From Acidobacteriota bacterium (lineage in GTDB: Bacteria > Acidobacteriota > Terriglobia > UBA7540): a stretch of 64,000 bases of DNA. How positions within the stretch are numbered: position 1 is the stretch's first letter; each line of letters starts with the position of its first letter. The stretch covers positions 67,739-131,738 of the forward strand of contig JAKAWG010000001.1 in the NCBI GenBank assembly GCA_021817045.1, given 5' to 3'. A program made the position numbers and the translations under genes. Below are positions 1 through 9,746 of the stretch, piece by piece. The notes beneath the pieces were generated by a model. That model did no database searches, had not been told where the DNA came from, and worked only from the letters and a program-made list of their open reading frames with translations.

Positions 1-93
1 GCGGCCATCGCCACCGTTCACGCGCAACTGATCTCGCCCGCTGAAATGCGAGCGAAGCCGGAGATCACGTCGCGGCCGCCGCACGCCGCGTAA
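1..93 (+). CDS. C-terminal fragment of an unidentified CDS (frame 1 open to TAA at 91-93)
   Basis: Open frame from the window edge: AAIATVHAQLISPAEMRAKPEITSRPPHAA*. Confidence 0.3.
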   Translation, partial: AAIATVHAQLISPAEMRAKPEITSRPPHAA

Positions 94-233
94 CTTCACG
101 GCGGAAAGGATGGGCCCGACTGCGCGGCGGTGCTCACGAAGCGACGGAGCTGGGGGCAAGGGACTCGGTGGCAGCAGAGCACTACGTCCATGTGCTCGCG
201 ATTGCGCGCGAGAATCCCCTACCGCGACCTACA

Positions 234-1355
234 TTACTGGTAGGGACGGTTCAGAACTTGCGGCTGCTGCTGGGTGAGGCAGTGTAGAGTGCCCAGCCCC
301 CAGACCAGGTCAACGGAATGAATCCCTACTACCGGACGGTCAGGGAACAGGTCGCTTAGGAGTCCGAGCGCGCTGCGATCCTTCGGGTCATTGAACGTCG
401 GCACGAGCACGGCTGCGTTGGCGATGTAAAAGTTCGCGTAACTGGCCGGCAGGCGCTGCCCCCTGAAGCAAAGCGGCGACGGGATAGGCAAGGAAACCAC
501 TTCCAGTTTCGAACCATCTTCAAGGCGCGCCGACTCCAGTCGCTCCCTGTTTTCTTCGAGCGGCCGGTAGTTAGCATCAGCGGGGTCATCCTCGCGGCAC
601 AGAACCACGGTGCGCGGACCAGTGAAGCGGCAAAGATCGTCCACGTGGCCGTGCGTGTCGTCGCCGGCGATGCCGCGTCCTAGCCAAATCACATTCTCCG
701 CTCCGAGATAGGTTTCGAGGGCTGCCTCGATTTCCGCTCGGCCTAATCCGCGATTGCGCGGCTGGACTGTGGTATCCAGCAGGCATTCCTCGGTCGTCAC
801 CAGCGTTCCACGCCCATTCACCTCGACGCTGCCGCCTTCGAGGACCAGGCCGGAGCCCTTCGCTTCCGGAATGACGAGCGGAAGATTCAGCGCCTCAGCC
901 GCAAGCTCCGCCACGGCGTTGTCCAGTTGCCAGTCTGGATACTTCGCCCAAGCGTTGAATTGAAACCGCACCACCGCGAGCGCGGCTCCTCCCGAGCCTT
1001 CAGCCGTCGTGCGCACAAAAATGGGGCCGAAATCGCGCGTCCAGCCCCGATTCGTGGGGAAACGGAAAAACTCGATGCGGGCAAGGTCGATGCCGATGCT
1101 AAGGAGCACTCTCTTTGCGCGCGCTTCGTGCGTGGCTGACATCACGAGCACGCGTAGGATTTCTCCGGGTGTGATTTTGCGGGCAATTTCGCCGTACACC
1201 CAGGGGATGGGAGCAAATTTCCCCGGCCAATCCGAAGTGTTATGCGGCCAGCCGATCCAGGTGGCTTCGTGTGGCTCCCATTCCGCGGGCAACAGGAACC
1301 GGCACAATCGATGATCCGCCGGCGACGCGGCGACCGTGGAATTGCTAACACACAT
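234..1355 (-). CDS. aguA: Agmatine deiminase / peptidyl-arginine deiminase family
   Basis: 373 aa; motifs FLLPAEWEPHEATWIGWPHN, GWTRDFGPIFV, LEGGSVEVNGRGTLVTTEECLL, GDDTHGHVDDLCRF. Confidence 0.9.
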   Translation of the reverse strand: MCVSNSTVAASPADHRLCRFLLPAEWEPHEATWIGWPHNTSDWPGKFAPIPWVYGEIARKITPGEILRVLVMSATHEARAKRVLLSIGIDLARIEFFRFPTNRGWTRDFGPIFVRTTAEGSGGAALAVVRFQFNAWAKYPDWQLDNAVAELAAEALNLPLVIPEAKGSGLVLEGGSVEVNGRGTLVTTEECLLDTTVQPRNRGLGRAEIEAALETYLGAENVIWLGRGIAGDDTHGHVDDLCRFTGPRTVVLCREDDPADANYRPLEENRERLESARLEDGSKLEVVSLPIPSPLCFRGQRLPASYANFYIANAAVLVPTFNDPKDRSALGLLSDLFPDRPVVGIHSVDLVWGLGTLHCLTQQQPQVLNRPYQ

Positions 1356-1371
1356 AGCAACGATGGTTCTG

Positions 1372-1977
1372 CTAAAGCGCGGCGGCGCGCGCGTGCTCCT
1401 CGATGCGTTGCTTCAAGTCAAGAAAAATCATGTGCGACACAATGACGTGCGCATCTTCGACTCGCTGCATGTGATCGGAAGGAACGACCACGGCGCAGTT
1501 GAGCAGAGCTTTCATTTTGCCGCCGCCACAACCACCCAGCCCGATGCTCGTTGCGCCTTTGCGACGCGCGAGCTCGAGGGCCCGAAGCACATTAGGAGAA
1601 TTGCCGCTGCCGCTGATCGCAATGACTACGTCGCCGGACTGAATGAAATTCTCAATCTGCCGGGCAAAAACGCCTTCGTAATTCGTATCGTTTGCCCAGG
1701 CGGTAAGCACCGGCATGTTGTCCGTAACGGAAAGGACCTTGAGCCGCTTCACGGGAGCAAGCCAGGAGGGTCCGGGAAAATGCGTGCCCTTGCCAAGATC
1801 AGCGGCCAGGTGGGAAGCCAGCGCAGCGCTTCCGCCGTTGCCGAACAAAAACACCGTGTGATCCGTTTCGTAAGCCTGGAAAATGATTTCAGTCGCCCGC
1901 TCAACTTCGCCGAGCGGCAGGTGGTCCAGAACGCGCTTCAATTCGGAAAGATAGGATTTGCCGTTTTCTCCAGCCAC
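1372..1977 (-). CDS. gmhA: SIS-domain phosphoheptose isomerase (GmhA-like)
   Basis: 201 aa; FLFGNGGSAALASHLAADLGKG, VVIAISGSGNSPNVLRAL. Confidence 0.75.
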   Translation of the reverse strand: MAGENGKSYLSELKRVLDHLPLGEVERATEIIFQAYETDHTVFLFGNGGSAALASHLAADLGKGTHFPGPSWLAPVKRLKVLSVTDNMPVLTAWANDTNYEGVFARQIENFIQSGDVVIAISGSGNSPNVLRALELARRKGATSIGLGGCGGGKMKALLNCAVVVPSDHMQRVEDAHVIVSHMIFLDLKQRIEEHARAAAL

Positions 1978-1992
1978 TTGTCCCTCCGTTGC

Positions 1993-3186
1993 TCAGACGC
2001 TACCTTGTGGAACCCGGTTAGAATGACCCACGCCCTGCTCGGCCTCCGCTCCACCTTGCCGCCCTGTCCGCGCAGTCACGACAGACCGGAGATACGCGAG
2101 CGGCACATCGTAAAGCATCGCTTTCGCGGAATGGCGCAAACTATCATGAATGAAACAGACGTGCGTACACCAGCACTGGTCGCGGCGGATGACTGCGGCC
2201 TCGCTCTTTCGCGCCTGGCTCTCCCAGAACTTTCCGAAGTCGCAGCCCTCGTCGCGCAGGTTACCCAACCTCTCCCGCAACTCGCAAGCCCGAACATCGC
2301 CGTTGTAATCAATCACGATTGAGGTTTGGCTGGCGGTGCAAGGCATGGGCCACGGATGCGGAGACTCGATGTTTTCCAGTTGAATTCTGTTATGAAGCGC
2401 CATCGTGCCCTGGTAGGCCATTGTGCCCAGCCACCGTTCAGCGCCACGCGAGCGGCGCCGGATTGTCGGCGCATAATAGGCATAGACTTTTTGCAGTTGT
2501 CGGTAGAGGGCAGGGAACCGGCCCACCGGGATGTTTTTAAGCCCTGCCTCTTTGGCATTTCCCCGAATGATGTTGAAGTAATGCCCGTCCACGCGAGTGT
2601 GCTCTTTCACGTAGTCGGCGATTTCCAGAACGTGATCGAAATTCTCGGCGCAGATGACGGTGTTAACGTTTACGCGCAGGTTCGGAAAGCGCTTCCGGCA
2701 AGGCTGAAGGGCCTCAAGCGTATCGATTGTCTTTTGGAAATTTCCCGGCACGGCCCGGATGGAATCCTGCATCTCGCCGAGACCGTCCAGCGCGACGTTC
2801 AAGTCCAGACAGAGTTCGGGATTCTCGCTCAGGATGCGCGCCACCCGTTCCGCTGTACGACTCGGAAGGAGGCCGTTGGTCGGTAAGTTGACCCAGCGGA
2901 CGCCATTCGCACGGTAAAACAAACCCACGACCTCCGCCAGGTCCCGGCGCAACATCGGCTCGCCGCCTGAAAGCCACAGATCGGTGAAGGGCGGCATCGT
3001 TGCGGAAAGCTTTTGGATTTCATCCCGGGTCAGCTCGCCGCGCCGGTTCAATTCCTCCCAATAAAAGCATGTGCGGCACTTGGCGTTGCAGACGGAGGTG
3101 ACGAAGAAAATGACAAGCTTCAGCCTTTTCGGCGAACCAAAAACCTGCTGAAGCCGCGTTTGCGTTGCCCGTTGCACTTCTGGCAT
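1993..3186 (-). CDS. Radical SAM protein with C-terminal SPASM-like cysteines
   Basis: 397 aa; CNAKCRTCFYW radical SAM CxxxCxxC, LWLSGGEPMLR, later CELR...CDFGKFW...CWCTHVC. Confidence 0.85.
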   Translation of the reverse strand: MPEVQRATQTRLQQVFGSPKRLKLVIFFVTSVCNAKCRTCFYWEELNRRGELTRDEIQKLSATMPPFTDLWLSGGEPMLRRDLAEVVGLFYRANGVRWVNLPTNGLLPSRTAERVARILSENPELCLDLNVALDGLGEMQDSIRAVPGNFQKTIDTLEALQPCRKRFPNLRVNVNTVICAENFDHVLEIADYVKEHTRVDGHYFNIIRGNAKEAGLKNIPVGRFPALYRQLQKVYAYYAPTIRRRSRGAERWLGTMAYQGTMALHNRIQLENIESPHPWPMPCTASQTSIVIDYNGDVRACELRERLGNLRDEGCDFGKFWESQARKSEAAVIRRDQCWCTHVCFIHDSLRHSAKAMLYDVPLAYLRSVVTARTGRQGGAEAEQGVGHSNRVPQGSV

Positions 3187-3234
3187 CTGATTCTATCAAA
3201 AGCCGCAGCACCAGGGGAGGTAGGAAGTCGGAGA

Positions 3235-4120
3235 TCAGACGTTAAAAACCGCCGCGGGGGCGAACCCCTCTTCTTCGCGGCGTAGTGAGAGGCAGGTAAT
3301 TTCGGGCGGGCAGGCGACGCGCACTGGCACCAAGACTTTTCCGATGCCGCGGCTCACGTAAATCTGGGTTTCACCCAGGCGGTTCCAACCTGCAATGAAT
3401 GGTCCTCCGGGCTTTGAACGATAGAGCGAGCGCAAGAGAGGCAGGCGAACCTGACCGCCATGGGTATGTCCTGAAAGCATCAGGTCGATGCCCAGCCGCG
3501 CGGCTCGGCCGATCCCTTCCGGGTTGTGGCAAAGGAGAATCTTGGCATCGTGCGCCGGGATCGAGCGGAGAGCGGCGGAAAGATCGTCGGAAGAGAACCA
3601 GACGTCGTCAACGCCTACCAGCCAGAGCGTCCTACCGCCGGCGCGCAGCGGGGCGTGCGAATTGCGTAGGACGCGAATGCGCTGCGCTTCAAGCGCGCGC
3701 GTCACCTCCTCCGCATCTACCCGGAAGTCATGGTTGCCAAGCACCGCGAAAACGCCGTATCGCGCGTTCAGCCCGCCGAGCGCCTGCGCCACGGGCCAGA
3801 TATATGCGTGGGAAAGGGTGACGTAATCTCCGGTAAGTGCCACCACGTCTGGCCGCTGCCGGTTGGCGAAGGTCGATGGCGCGCGCGACCTCTTCAATCG
3901 GGGTAAGCAGGCCAAGGTGAATGTCCGTGAGATGAACAATTCGCAATCCGTCGTACGGGGCAGGAAGACGGCGTAGCCGGATAACCGTTTCGGTGATTTC
4001 CGGATCCGCAGAAAAGCTCCCAGGCGGCAGGCTCGGCTCGCGCTTACTGAGGGCCAGGACGGTTAGGCGGCTTCGTCTCCGCAGCCGGTACGATAATGAG
4101 CGGCGGGCGATACGCTTCAT
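3235..4120 (-). pseudogene. Calcineurin-like metallophosphoesterase (YkuE-type), interrupted by an apparent single-base frameshift
   Basis: ORF 3728-4120(-) ends ...LRIVHLTDIHLGLLTPIEEVARAID; ORF 3235-3939(-) resumes FANRQRPDVVALTGDYVT...GNHDF...SGHTHGG. Removing one base at about 3871-3872 joins them. Confidence 0.8.
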
Positions 4121-4180
4121 TGTTCAATCTTTCCAATTTGCATCGCCACGAGTCCAATACTCTCCGCGACTACGTGGCGG

Positions 4181-5011
4181 CTAGTCGACCGGCAAATTGC
4201 CCGGAACTAACGAAGCATCGCGGCCTGGCAAATCGCCGCTCGCTGCTTGCGAGAACACTCGGAGCATCGCTTCGTGAACCAAGCCGTTGGAAGCGAAGAT
4301 TTCGTTGCCGCGCAGCTTAAAGGGCCCGCCCTTGAGGTCGGTAATGCGCCCGCCCGCTTCGGTCACCAAGAGCGCTCCGGCAGCCTTGTCCCACGGGTTC
4401 AGCTTTAGTTCCCAAAAGCCTTCGAACCGCCCCGAAGCCACCGAGCACAGGTCGAGCGCGGCGGATCCGGCGCGGCGTACGCCGTGAGAAACCCTGGTGA
4501 ATCGCAAGTAGTAGCCGATGTTGAGCTCGTGGTGGTTATCAAAAGGGGGAAAACCGGTGGCCAGCAGCCCTTCGGCGAGCTTGTCAATTTTCGAAACGTG
4601 CAGCCGCTTGCCATTTAGAAAAGCGCCACCCCCGCGCTCTGCCGTATAAAGCTCCTGGCGGGTGGGATCAAGAACAACCCCCACAACTACTTCGTCGCGC
4701 CGGGCCAGGCCTAACGAAATGCAAAAGACCGGGAAGCCGTGGGCGAAGTTCGTGGTACCGTCAAGCGGATCGACGTACCAGCAATAATCTGAGTTCGACG
4801 AATGACCGCCGCCCTCTTCCGCGATGATGCCGTGGTCCGGGAAGTGCCGGCGAAGGCGCTCAGTGATGAGCGACTCGGAGCGGCGGTCCCCCTCGGTGAC
4901 GATGTCGAGCGGCCGCTTGTAAGAAATCTGGTGTGGCCTCTCGAAGAGCTCACTCAGGAGCTTGCCAGCCTCACGGGCCGTTTGCACCGCAACATCAAGA
5001 AAATCGTTCAT
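4181..5011 (-). CDS. suhB: Inositol monophosphatase family protein
   Basis: 276 aa; IAEEGGG, WYVDPLDGTTNFAHGFP, LNPWDKAAGALLVTEAGG. Confidence 0.88.
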   Translation of the reverse strand: MNDFLDVAVQTAREAGKLLSELFERPHQISYKRPLDIVTEGDRRSESLITERLRRHFPDHGIIAEEGGGHSSNSDYCWYVDPLDGTTNFAHGFPVFCISLGLARRDEVVVGVVLDPTRQELYTAERGGGAFLNGKRLHVSKIDKLAEGLLATGFPPFDNHHELNIGYYLRFTRVSHGVRRAGSAALDLCSVASGRFEGFWELKLNPWDKAAGALLVTEAGGRITDLKGGPFKLRGNEIFASNGLVHEAMLRVFSQAASGDLPGRDASLVPGNLPVD

Positions 5012-5052
5012 TCACACCGTCCTTGCCCATCTTCTCGCCCCGCAATGAGCCT

Positions 5053-5742
5053 TCACACCGGCTCGCAAGCCGGCCGTAGTGACGCGCCTTCGGCCCAGGC
5101 GGCGCCGTCAGCGAAATACTCTTTTTTCCAAATCGGCACGCGCCGCTTGAGCTCGTCGATCAGGAAGCGGCATGCGCCAAAGGCGGCGGCGCGGTGCGCG
5201 GACGTGACGGCGATGGCCACGCTGGTTTCTCCAATCTCGATTCGCCCTACACGGTGAATCACGCCGATGCGCCCTACGGGGAACTTGCTTCGGGCTTCCT
5301 CGCCGATCTCTCTTAGCGCGCGGATCGCCATAGCCTCGTAAGCTTCGTATTCCAGGTAAAGGGTTCTGCGGTCGTGCGAATGGTTGCGAACGGTCCCTTC
5401 GAAGACTACGACCGCGCCGTATTCCGGAAGTTTCAAGCGGTCTGCAAGCTCCGCCCCTGAAATCGCCTTCCTGGCAATGTGGTACATGTCATCGTTCGAG
5501 CCTCCGCTCACCGGCGGCAGAAAGGCCACTTCGTCTCCGTCTTGGAGAATCCGCGAAGATTCTTCTACCGATTGATTGACCGACAGCAGCACCGACTCAG
5601 CCATTGCGCGAAGGGCGGGGAAGCGCTCCTGGTAGCGCTGTCGCAGGGTGTCCAAGGTTTCGCCCTCTGAGATTTCGGCAGTGTCCTCCTTCAGACCCGT
5701 GGCGTCGTGAGCCAAGCCAAAAAAGAAGACGTGAACCCTCAT
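5053..5742 (-). CDS. MoaD-MoaE fusion molybdopterin synthase
   Basis: N-terminal MoaD/ThiS fold ending FLPPVSGG; C-terminal MoaE: GAVVVFEGTVRNHS, LEYEAYEAMA, HRVGRIEIGETSVAIAVTSAHR, VPIWKKEYF. Confidence 0.9.
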   Translation of the reverse strand: MRVHVFFFGLAHDATGLKEDTAEISEGETLDTLRQRYQERFPALRAMAESVLLSVNQSVEESSRILQDGDEVAFLPPVSGGSNDDMYHIARKAISGAELADRLKLPEYGAVVVFEGTVRNHSHDRRTLYLEYEAYEAMAIRALREIGEEARSKFPVGRIGVIHRVGRIEIGETSVAIAVTSAHRAAAFGACRFLIDELKRRVPIWKKEYFADGAAWAEGASLRPACEPV

Positions 5743-5834
5743 CTTTCCTCGACACGGAATTAAGAAGAAGTGACCCTCTTCCAGTATAATACACGCCAGA
5801 GCGAGGTCGGCACCGAGGTTGCGCGTCGTCGCCT

Positions 5835-6194
5835 ATGCCACACGTGCTTCTTGCGAGCGGAGACTGGCACTTCCGGGCTCTCGTTCGGGCCCAGCTCATC
5901 GAAGAAGGAATTGAGGCCGAAGCTCACGAAACGGCTCGCGAGGCCTTAAATGGCATTACAGGACTGCGGAAACTTCCCGCACTTATTGTCGCGGACTTGG
6001 CCGGCAGCCCGCACCCTGCCGCTGGCATTGACCTTCTGGCACGCTGGACGCCTATCCTTCCCGTTTGGATTGTTCTCCCTCATACCATGAAAGTCGATCG
6101 TCCCATCGAGCATCTCGGTTTTGACCGCGTCATTTACCGGCCGTTAGATTTGGCCACGTTGGTTCAGGAGATCAAGGAGCGGAGCGGACTTTGA
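5835..6194 (+). CDS. Degenerate response-regulator receiver-like protein
   Basis: 119 aa; receiver-like pattern VLLASGDWHFRALVRAQLIEEGIEAE...ALIVADLAGS...VIYRPLDLATLVQEI. Confidence 0.5.
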   Translation: MPHVLLASGDWHFRALVRAQLIEEGIEAEAHETAREALNGITGLRKLPALIVADLAGSPHPAAGIDLLARWTPILPVWIVLPHTMKVDRPIEHLGFDRVIYRPLDLATLVQEIKERSGL

Positions 6195-6292
6195 GGTTTG
6201 CCTGTAAGTCCGTTAGCCTCGCCAGATTAATAATGGTAGATTCGACGCGGAGGTCCCGTATCAGCATACTATGCAAACAGTGAGGTTATTTC

Positions 6293-6706
6293 GTGCGAGC
6301 TTACACGGCGTATCTGTGGTTCAATACACGAAAGAAACGGGAATTCATCAATATCACGGACGAACTTGAGAAGGCGCTGAAGAAAGCCGCCATACGCGAG
6401 GGTATGGTGCTGGCCTCAGCAATGCACATCACGGAGGGAGTTTACATTAACGATGCCGAAGAAGGACTGATCGAGGACATCGAAAAGTGGCTGGAAAAGC
6501 TCGCGCCGTTTCGCGACGATTATCGCCACCATCGAACGGGCGAAACCAACGGGGACGCTCACCTGAAGAATTTGCTGATTGGGCACCAGGTGATCGTTCC
6601 GGTTACCGAAGGCCGGCTCGACCTTGGACCGTGGCAGCAAGTCTATTACGCGGAATTCGACGGCCAGCGCCGCAAGCGCGTCGTCATCAAGGTGCTGGGC
6701 GAATAA
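6293..6706 (+). CDS. YjbQ/UPF0047 family protein (secondary thiamine-phosphate synthase)
   Basis: 137 aa; [64 protein letters not shown]. Confidence 0.9.
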   Translation: MRAYTAYLWFNTRKKREFINITDELEKALKKAAIREGMVLASAMHITEGVYINDAEEGLIEDIEKWLEKLAPFRDDYRHHRTGETNGDAHLKNLLIGHQVIVPVTEGRLDLGPWQQVYYAEFDGQRRKRVVIKVLGE

Positions 6707-6805
6707 TCTGACAAACTCGTGCTCGTTGCGACAATCCACAATTTGCCAGGCTGCTTCAGCCGGTTTAAGCGCGCACCGGCTTCACCGCTTTGTTAAGCCT
6801 CTCTT

Positions 6806-7735
6806 CTAATCGTAGTCACCTTCCAGGGAGGCGCGATCCCATTTGGCCAGATTGGCGGCGGCCTCATACGTTGTCTGCAAAAAGTCGAGAAGAGTGTCGT
6901 CCGGGGACTCGGATTGCCGGACCACATCGTAGGCGAGAATAAACTCCCGGAAGTCGCTGCTGTAGAATGCCGCATCGGGCTTGACGCGCGTCTCCGAGAA
7001 TCCCGTCGGTTCCGGATAGGCATAGGAGTAAAACGCGGGGTAGGGTACAGCGCCTCCGCCGGGCCAGAACCCGCAACTACTGACTTCGTGTGAGTAAGCC
7101 TCGCGCGTCACCCAGTCCGGCAGGTTCGGAATGCCGCCTGGATGTTGAGGCGCTTGCCGTCCGGAAAACCGGGTCACCGCCAGGTCAGGAGCGCCCCAGA
7201 AGAAGTGTACGGGACTGCACTTTCGGATAAAGCGAGCCCTAAACTCCTTGAAAACCCGGTCAGCTTGCACGAGGATCTGCCAGAACCGATGGGCGTACTC
7301 CCGGTCGTACGCCCGGTGAGTTTCGTCCTGATCGAAGCGGATGGGCTCCGCGACTTCGCAAGGTCGAAGTGAGATGTCCACGTGAAGATCGAGTTTCTCC
7401 ATCTCCTCTATGAGGCGACGGTAGAACGCTGCCACTGACTTTGGTTCAAGCACAAAAGCAGTGACACCACCGTCGCTTGTCTGAACGATCAGCCGGTGAC
7501 CGATGAAGTCGAAATCGACCTCAAAAGTCCGGGTGCCATAAGGGATGGGCGACGTAGTGAGCCCTTTTACGGTCACGTATAACGTGACGTGCCAGGAATG
7601 ATTTACCCAGGGACCCTGGACCAGTCGAAGCTTGCCGACGATCTGCATCGACATGTGCAGCGTCGCGCACGTGTCGCTCCAAGCCTCCAGGGGTAGACTG
7701 GGCCATGTTTCCGGCTGCGCAGATGGAATGGTCAT
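6806..7735 (-). CDS. DUF5996-like family protein
   Basis: WPSLPLEAWSDTCATLHMSMQIVGKLRLVQGPWVNHSWHVTLYVT; start at internal ATG MTIPSAQPETW. Confidence 0.8.
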   Translation of the reverse strand: MTIPSAQPETWPSLPLEAWSDTCATLHMSMQIVGKLRLVQGPWVNHSWHVTLYVTVKGLTTSPIPYGTRTFEVDFDFIGHRLIVQTSDGGVTAFVLEPKSVAAFYRRLIEEMEKLDLHVDISLRPCEVAEPIRFDQDETHRAYDREYAHRFWQILVQADRVFKEFRARFIRKCSPVHFFWGAPDLAVTRFSGRQAPQHPGGIPNLPDWVTREAYSHEVSSCGFWPGGGAVPYPAFYSYAYPEPTGFSETRVKPDAAFYSSDFREFILAYDVVRQSESPDDTLLDFLQTTYEAAANLAKWDRASLEGDYD

Positions 7736-7877
7736 TGCAGTCTCATGCGGCACCCTCCCGCCGTCTAGCACTTGCCGCAAGGTGGCCGCTTCTTATTCGT
7801 CGCCACGCCGGAGTTCAGCGCGTGCCAGGCCGGTGTAGGAGGGATCATCCGTGCTATTGGCGGCCGCGTCGATTGCT

Positions 7878-9062
7878 CTACTGAGCTTTTGGGAGCCGGC
7901 CTTTCAAATCGGCAGCACGCAACGGCCCTGGCGCGGCGATCAACCGTCGAGCCTCGTCCACTTGACCCCAGACGTTCCATAGCAGAACGCCGCGCACGCG
8001 CGCCTCGCGAAGATAGTAGACGACGCCTTCACGGTGCGGCTCCTTCCAGTCCGCCACGATTTCCAGATGGGGGTCCAGCTCACCGACCGCTTCATAGCCG
8101 AGGTCAAACAAATCTGAATAGAAAAAGGGAAGATGCCGGTAGGGACTCGCCTCGCCTGCCATGCCTCTGCCTGCCTCGCGGCCCATCGAATTGGCGGCGT
8201 CCTCATGCTCAACCCGCAGACGGCTTCCAAGCGCTGAGTTCGAAAAGTTTGCAACGTCGCCCGCTGCGTAAATGTTGGGATCCGTGCTGCGCAGGAACTC
8301 GTCCACGATAATGCCGTTGTCAACCTTAAGACCCGCGGAGCGTGCCAGTTCGACTTCGGGAGTCACGCCGATGCCGGCCACGACGCCGTCCACTGGGAAT
8401 TCGCCATGACCGCGGGTCTTGACGACGGTGCCTTGGGCTCTCTTCTCCAAGCCGATAACCGCACTCTCGGAGACCACGTTCACGCTCTTCTCTCGGTAAT
8501 AGCCACTTAGGAAGCGGGCCAGGTCGGGCGGATAAAGGCGTGCGCCAATGGCTTCTTCCGGGAAGAACATCACCACCTCGTTGCCGTTCATGGCGAGCGC
8601 AGCGGCAACTTCCCATCCGATGAATCCGCCGCCAATCACGGCGAAGCGGCGGCCGCGCTCGGTGAGCGCGCGAAGGTTTTGGTAGTCCTCCAGAGTGCGG
8701 AAGTAAATCACCGAGCCGTCGTCAAAAGGGAGACGGCGAGGCGTAACGCCGGTGGCCAGAAGAAGCTTCTCAAACGTGTAGACACCCCCCTGGTTGTCCC
8801 TCACAGTCTTGCTGGCTGGATCGAGAAATTCGGCCTTGCGGCCCAGATGGAGCGTAACTCCCTTTTTCTCCGTGCCGCGCCAGATCGTCTCCAGAGCCTC
8901 TCCCTTCCAGAGACCTTTCGAGAGCGGCGGACGATTATAAGGCGGGCTCTGCTCCTCACTGATCAGGCCGATGGGCCTTTCCGCGTCAACCTCTCGGATC
9001 CCACCGACGGCGGCATCCGCCGTCATCCCTCCACCCACGATCAGGTACTTGTAATGTGGCAT
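7878..9062 (-). CDS. FAD/NAD(P)-dependent pyridine nucleotide-disulfide oxidoreductase (ferredoxin-reductase/AIF-like)
   Basis: 394 aa; YLIVGGGMTADAAV, NRPPLSKGLW, FAVIGGGFIGWEVAAALA, NIYAAGDVANF. Confidence 0.9.
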   Translation of the reverse strand: MPHYKYLIVGGGMTADAAVGGIREVDAERPIGLISEEQSPPYNRPPLSKGLWKGEALETIWRGTEKKGVTLHLGRKAEFLDPASKTVRDNQGGVYTFEKLLLATGVTPRRLPFDDGSVIYFRTLEDYQNLRALTERGRRFAVIGGGFIGWEVAAALAMNGNEVVMFFPEEAIGARLYPPDLARFLSGYYREKSVNVVSESAVIGLEKRAQGTVVKTRGHGEFPVDGVVAGIGVTPEVELARSAGLKVDNGIIVDEFLRSTDPNIYAAGDVANFSNSALGSRLRVEHEDAANSMGREAGRGMAGEASPYRHLPFFYSDLFDLGYEAVGELDPHLEIVADWKEPHREGVVYYLREARVRGVLLWNVWGQVDEARRLIAAPGPLRAADLKGRLPKAQ

Positions 9063-9083
9063 CTCGCCTCCTTGGCCCAGCCA

Positions 9084-9746
9084 TCACGGCCCTGAATCTT
9101 CAGCGAGCCTCGACAGAATCCGTCTCGCTTGTTCGATCTCGTCCTGATTGATCGTATGCGGCAAGCCTGGATAACGTCGCAGCAAAACGTCGCCGCCGAG
9201 CGCAGTTAATACCGACGCAGACTCCTGGACTCTTACCCAGGGGACGTGCGGATCCGGATCGCCCGCGCCGAAAAAAACTGGAGTTCCCGAAAGGTCGCCG
9301 GGGTAACTGAATTTGCTCCCGACCGGACCGATCAGCCCGCCGGTCAACGCGATGAGGCTGCCATATCGGGTCGCATTCCTGGCCACAAACTCGGTGCTAA
9401 GACACGCGCCTTGCGAGAACCCGGCGATCGCGACCTTGCTCAGGGGTATACCGTTGGAGGTCGCACTCCTGATCGTTTCGCCGATCAGGTTCAACGCCGA
9501 GTCCAGCCACGGCTGGTTCTGCGCGAGAGGGGCCAGGAAGGAATTCGGATACCAGGTATGTCCCGCGGCTTCGGGAGCAAGATAAGTGAATTCCGGAAAA
9601 TCCAACTCGTCCGCAAGGCCCAAGATGTCTTCAGCCGAAGCGCCGCGGCCGTGAATCAACACGACGGCCGCCCTGGCGGAGTCCAGTGGCCGCCCGCGAT
9701 GTCGAACCGGCTGATTACGATGCGGGTCGCGCGCGTCGGGGCTCAT
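9084..9746 (-). CDS. Alpha/beta hydrolase (phospholipase/carboxylesterase family)
   Basis: 220 aa; VVLIHGRGASAEDIL, VAIAGFSQGACLS, FFGAGDPDPHVP, RYPGLPHTI. Confidence 0.88.
   Translation of the reverse strand: MSPDARDPHRNQPVRHRGRPLDSARAAVVLIHGRGASAEDILGLADELDFPEFTYLAPEAAGHTWYPNSFLAPLAQNQPWLDSALNLIGETIRSATSNGIPLSKVAIAGFSQGACLSTEFVARNATRYGSLIALTGGLIGPVGSKFSYPGDLSGTPVFFGAGDPDPHVPWVRVQESASVLTALGGDVLLRRYPGLPHTINQDEIEQARRILSRLAEDSGP

Noticed and set aside
1336-2322. 328-aa plus-strand ORF opposite gmhA and radical SAM genes
   Set aside because: Spans two confident minus-strand genes; antisense artefact.
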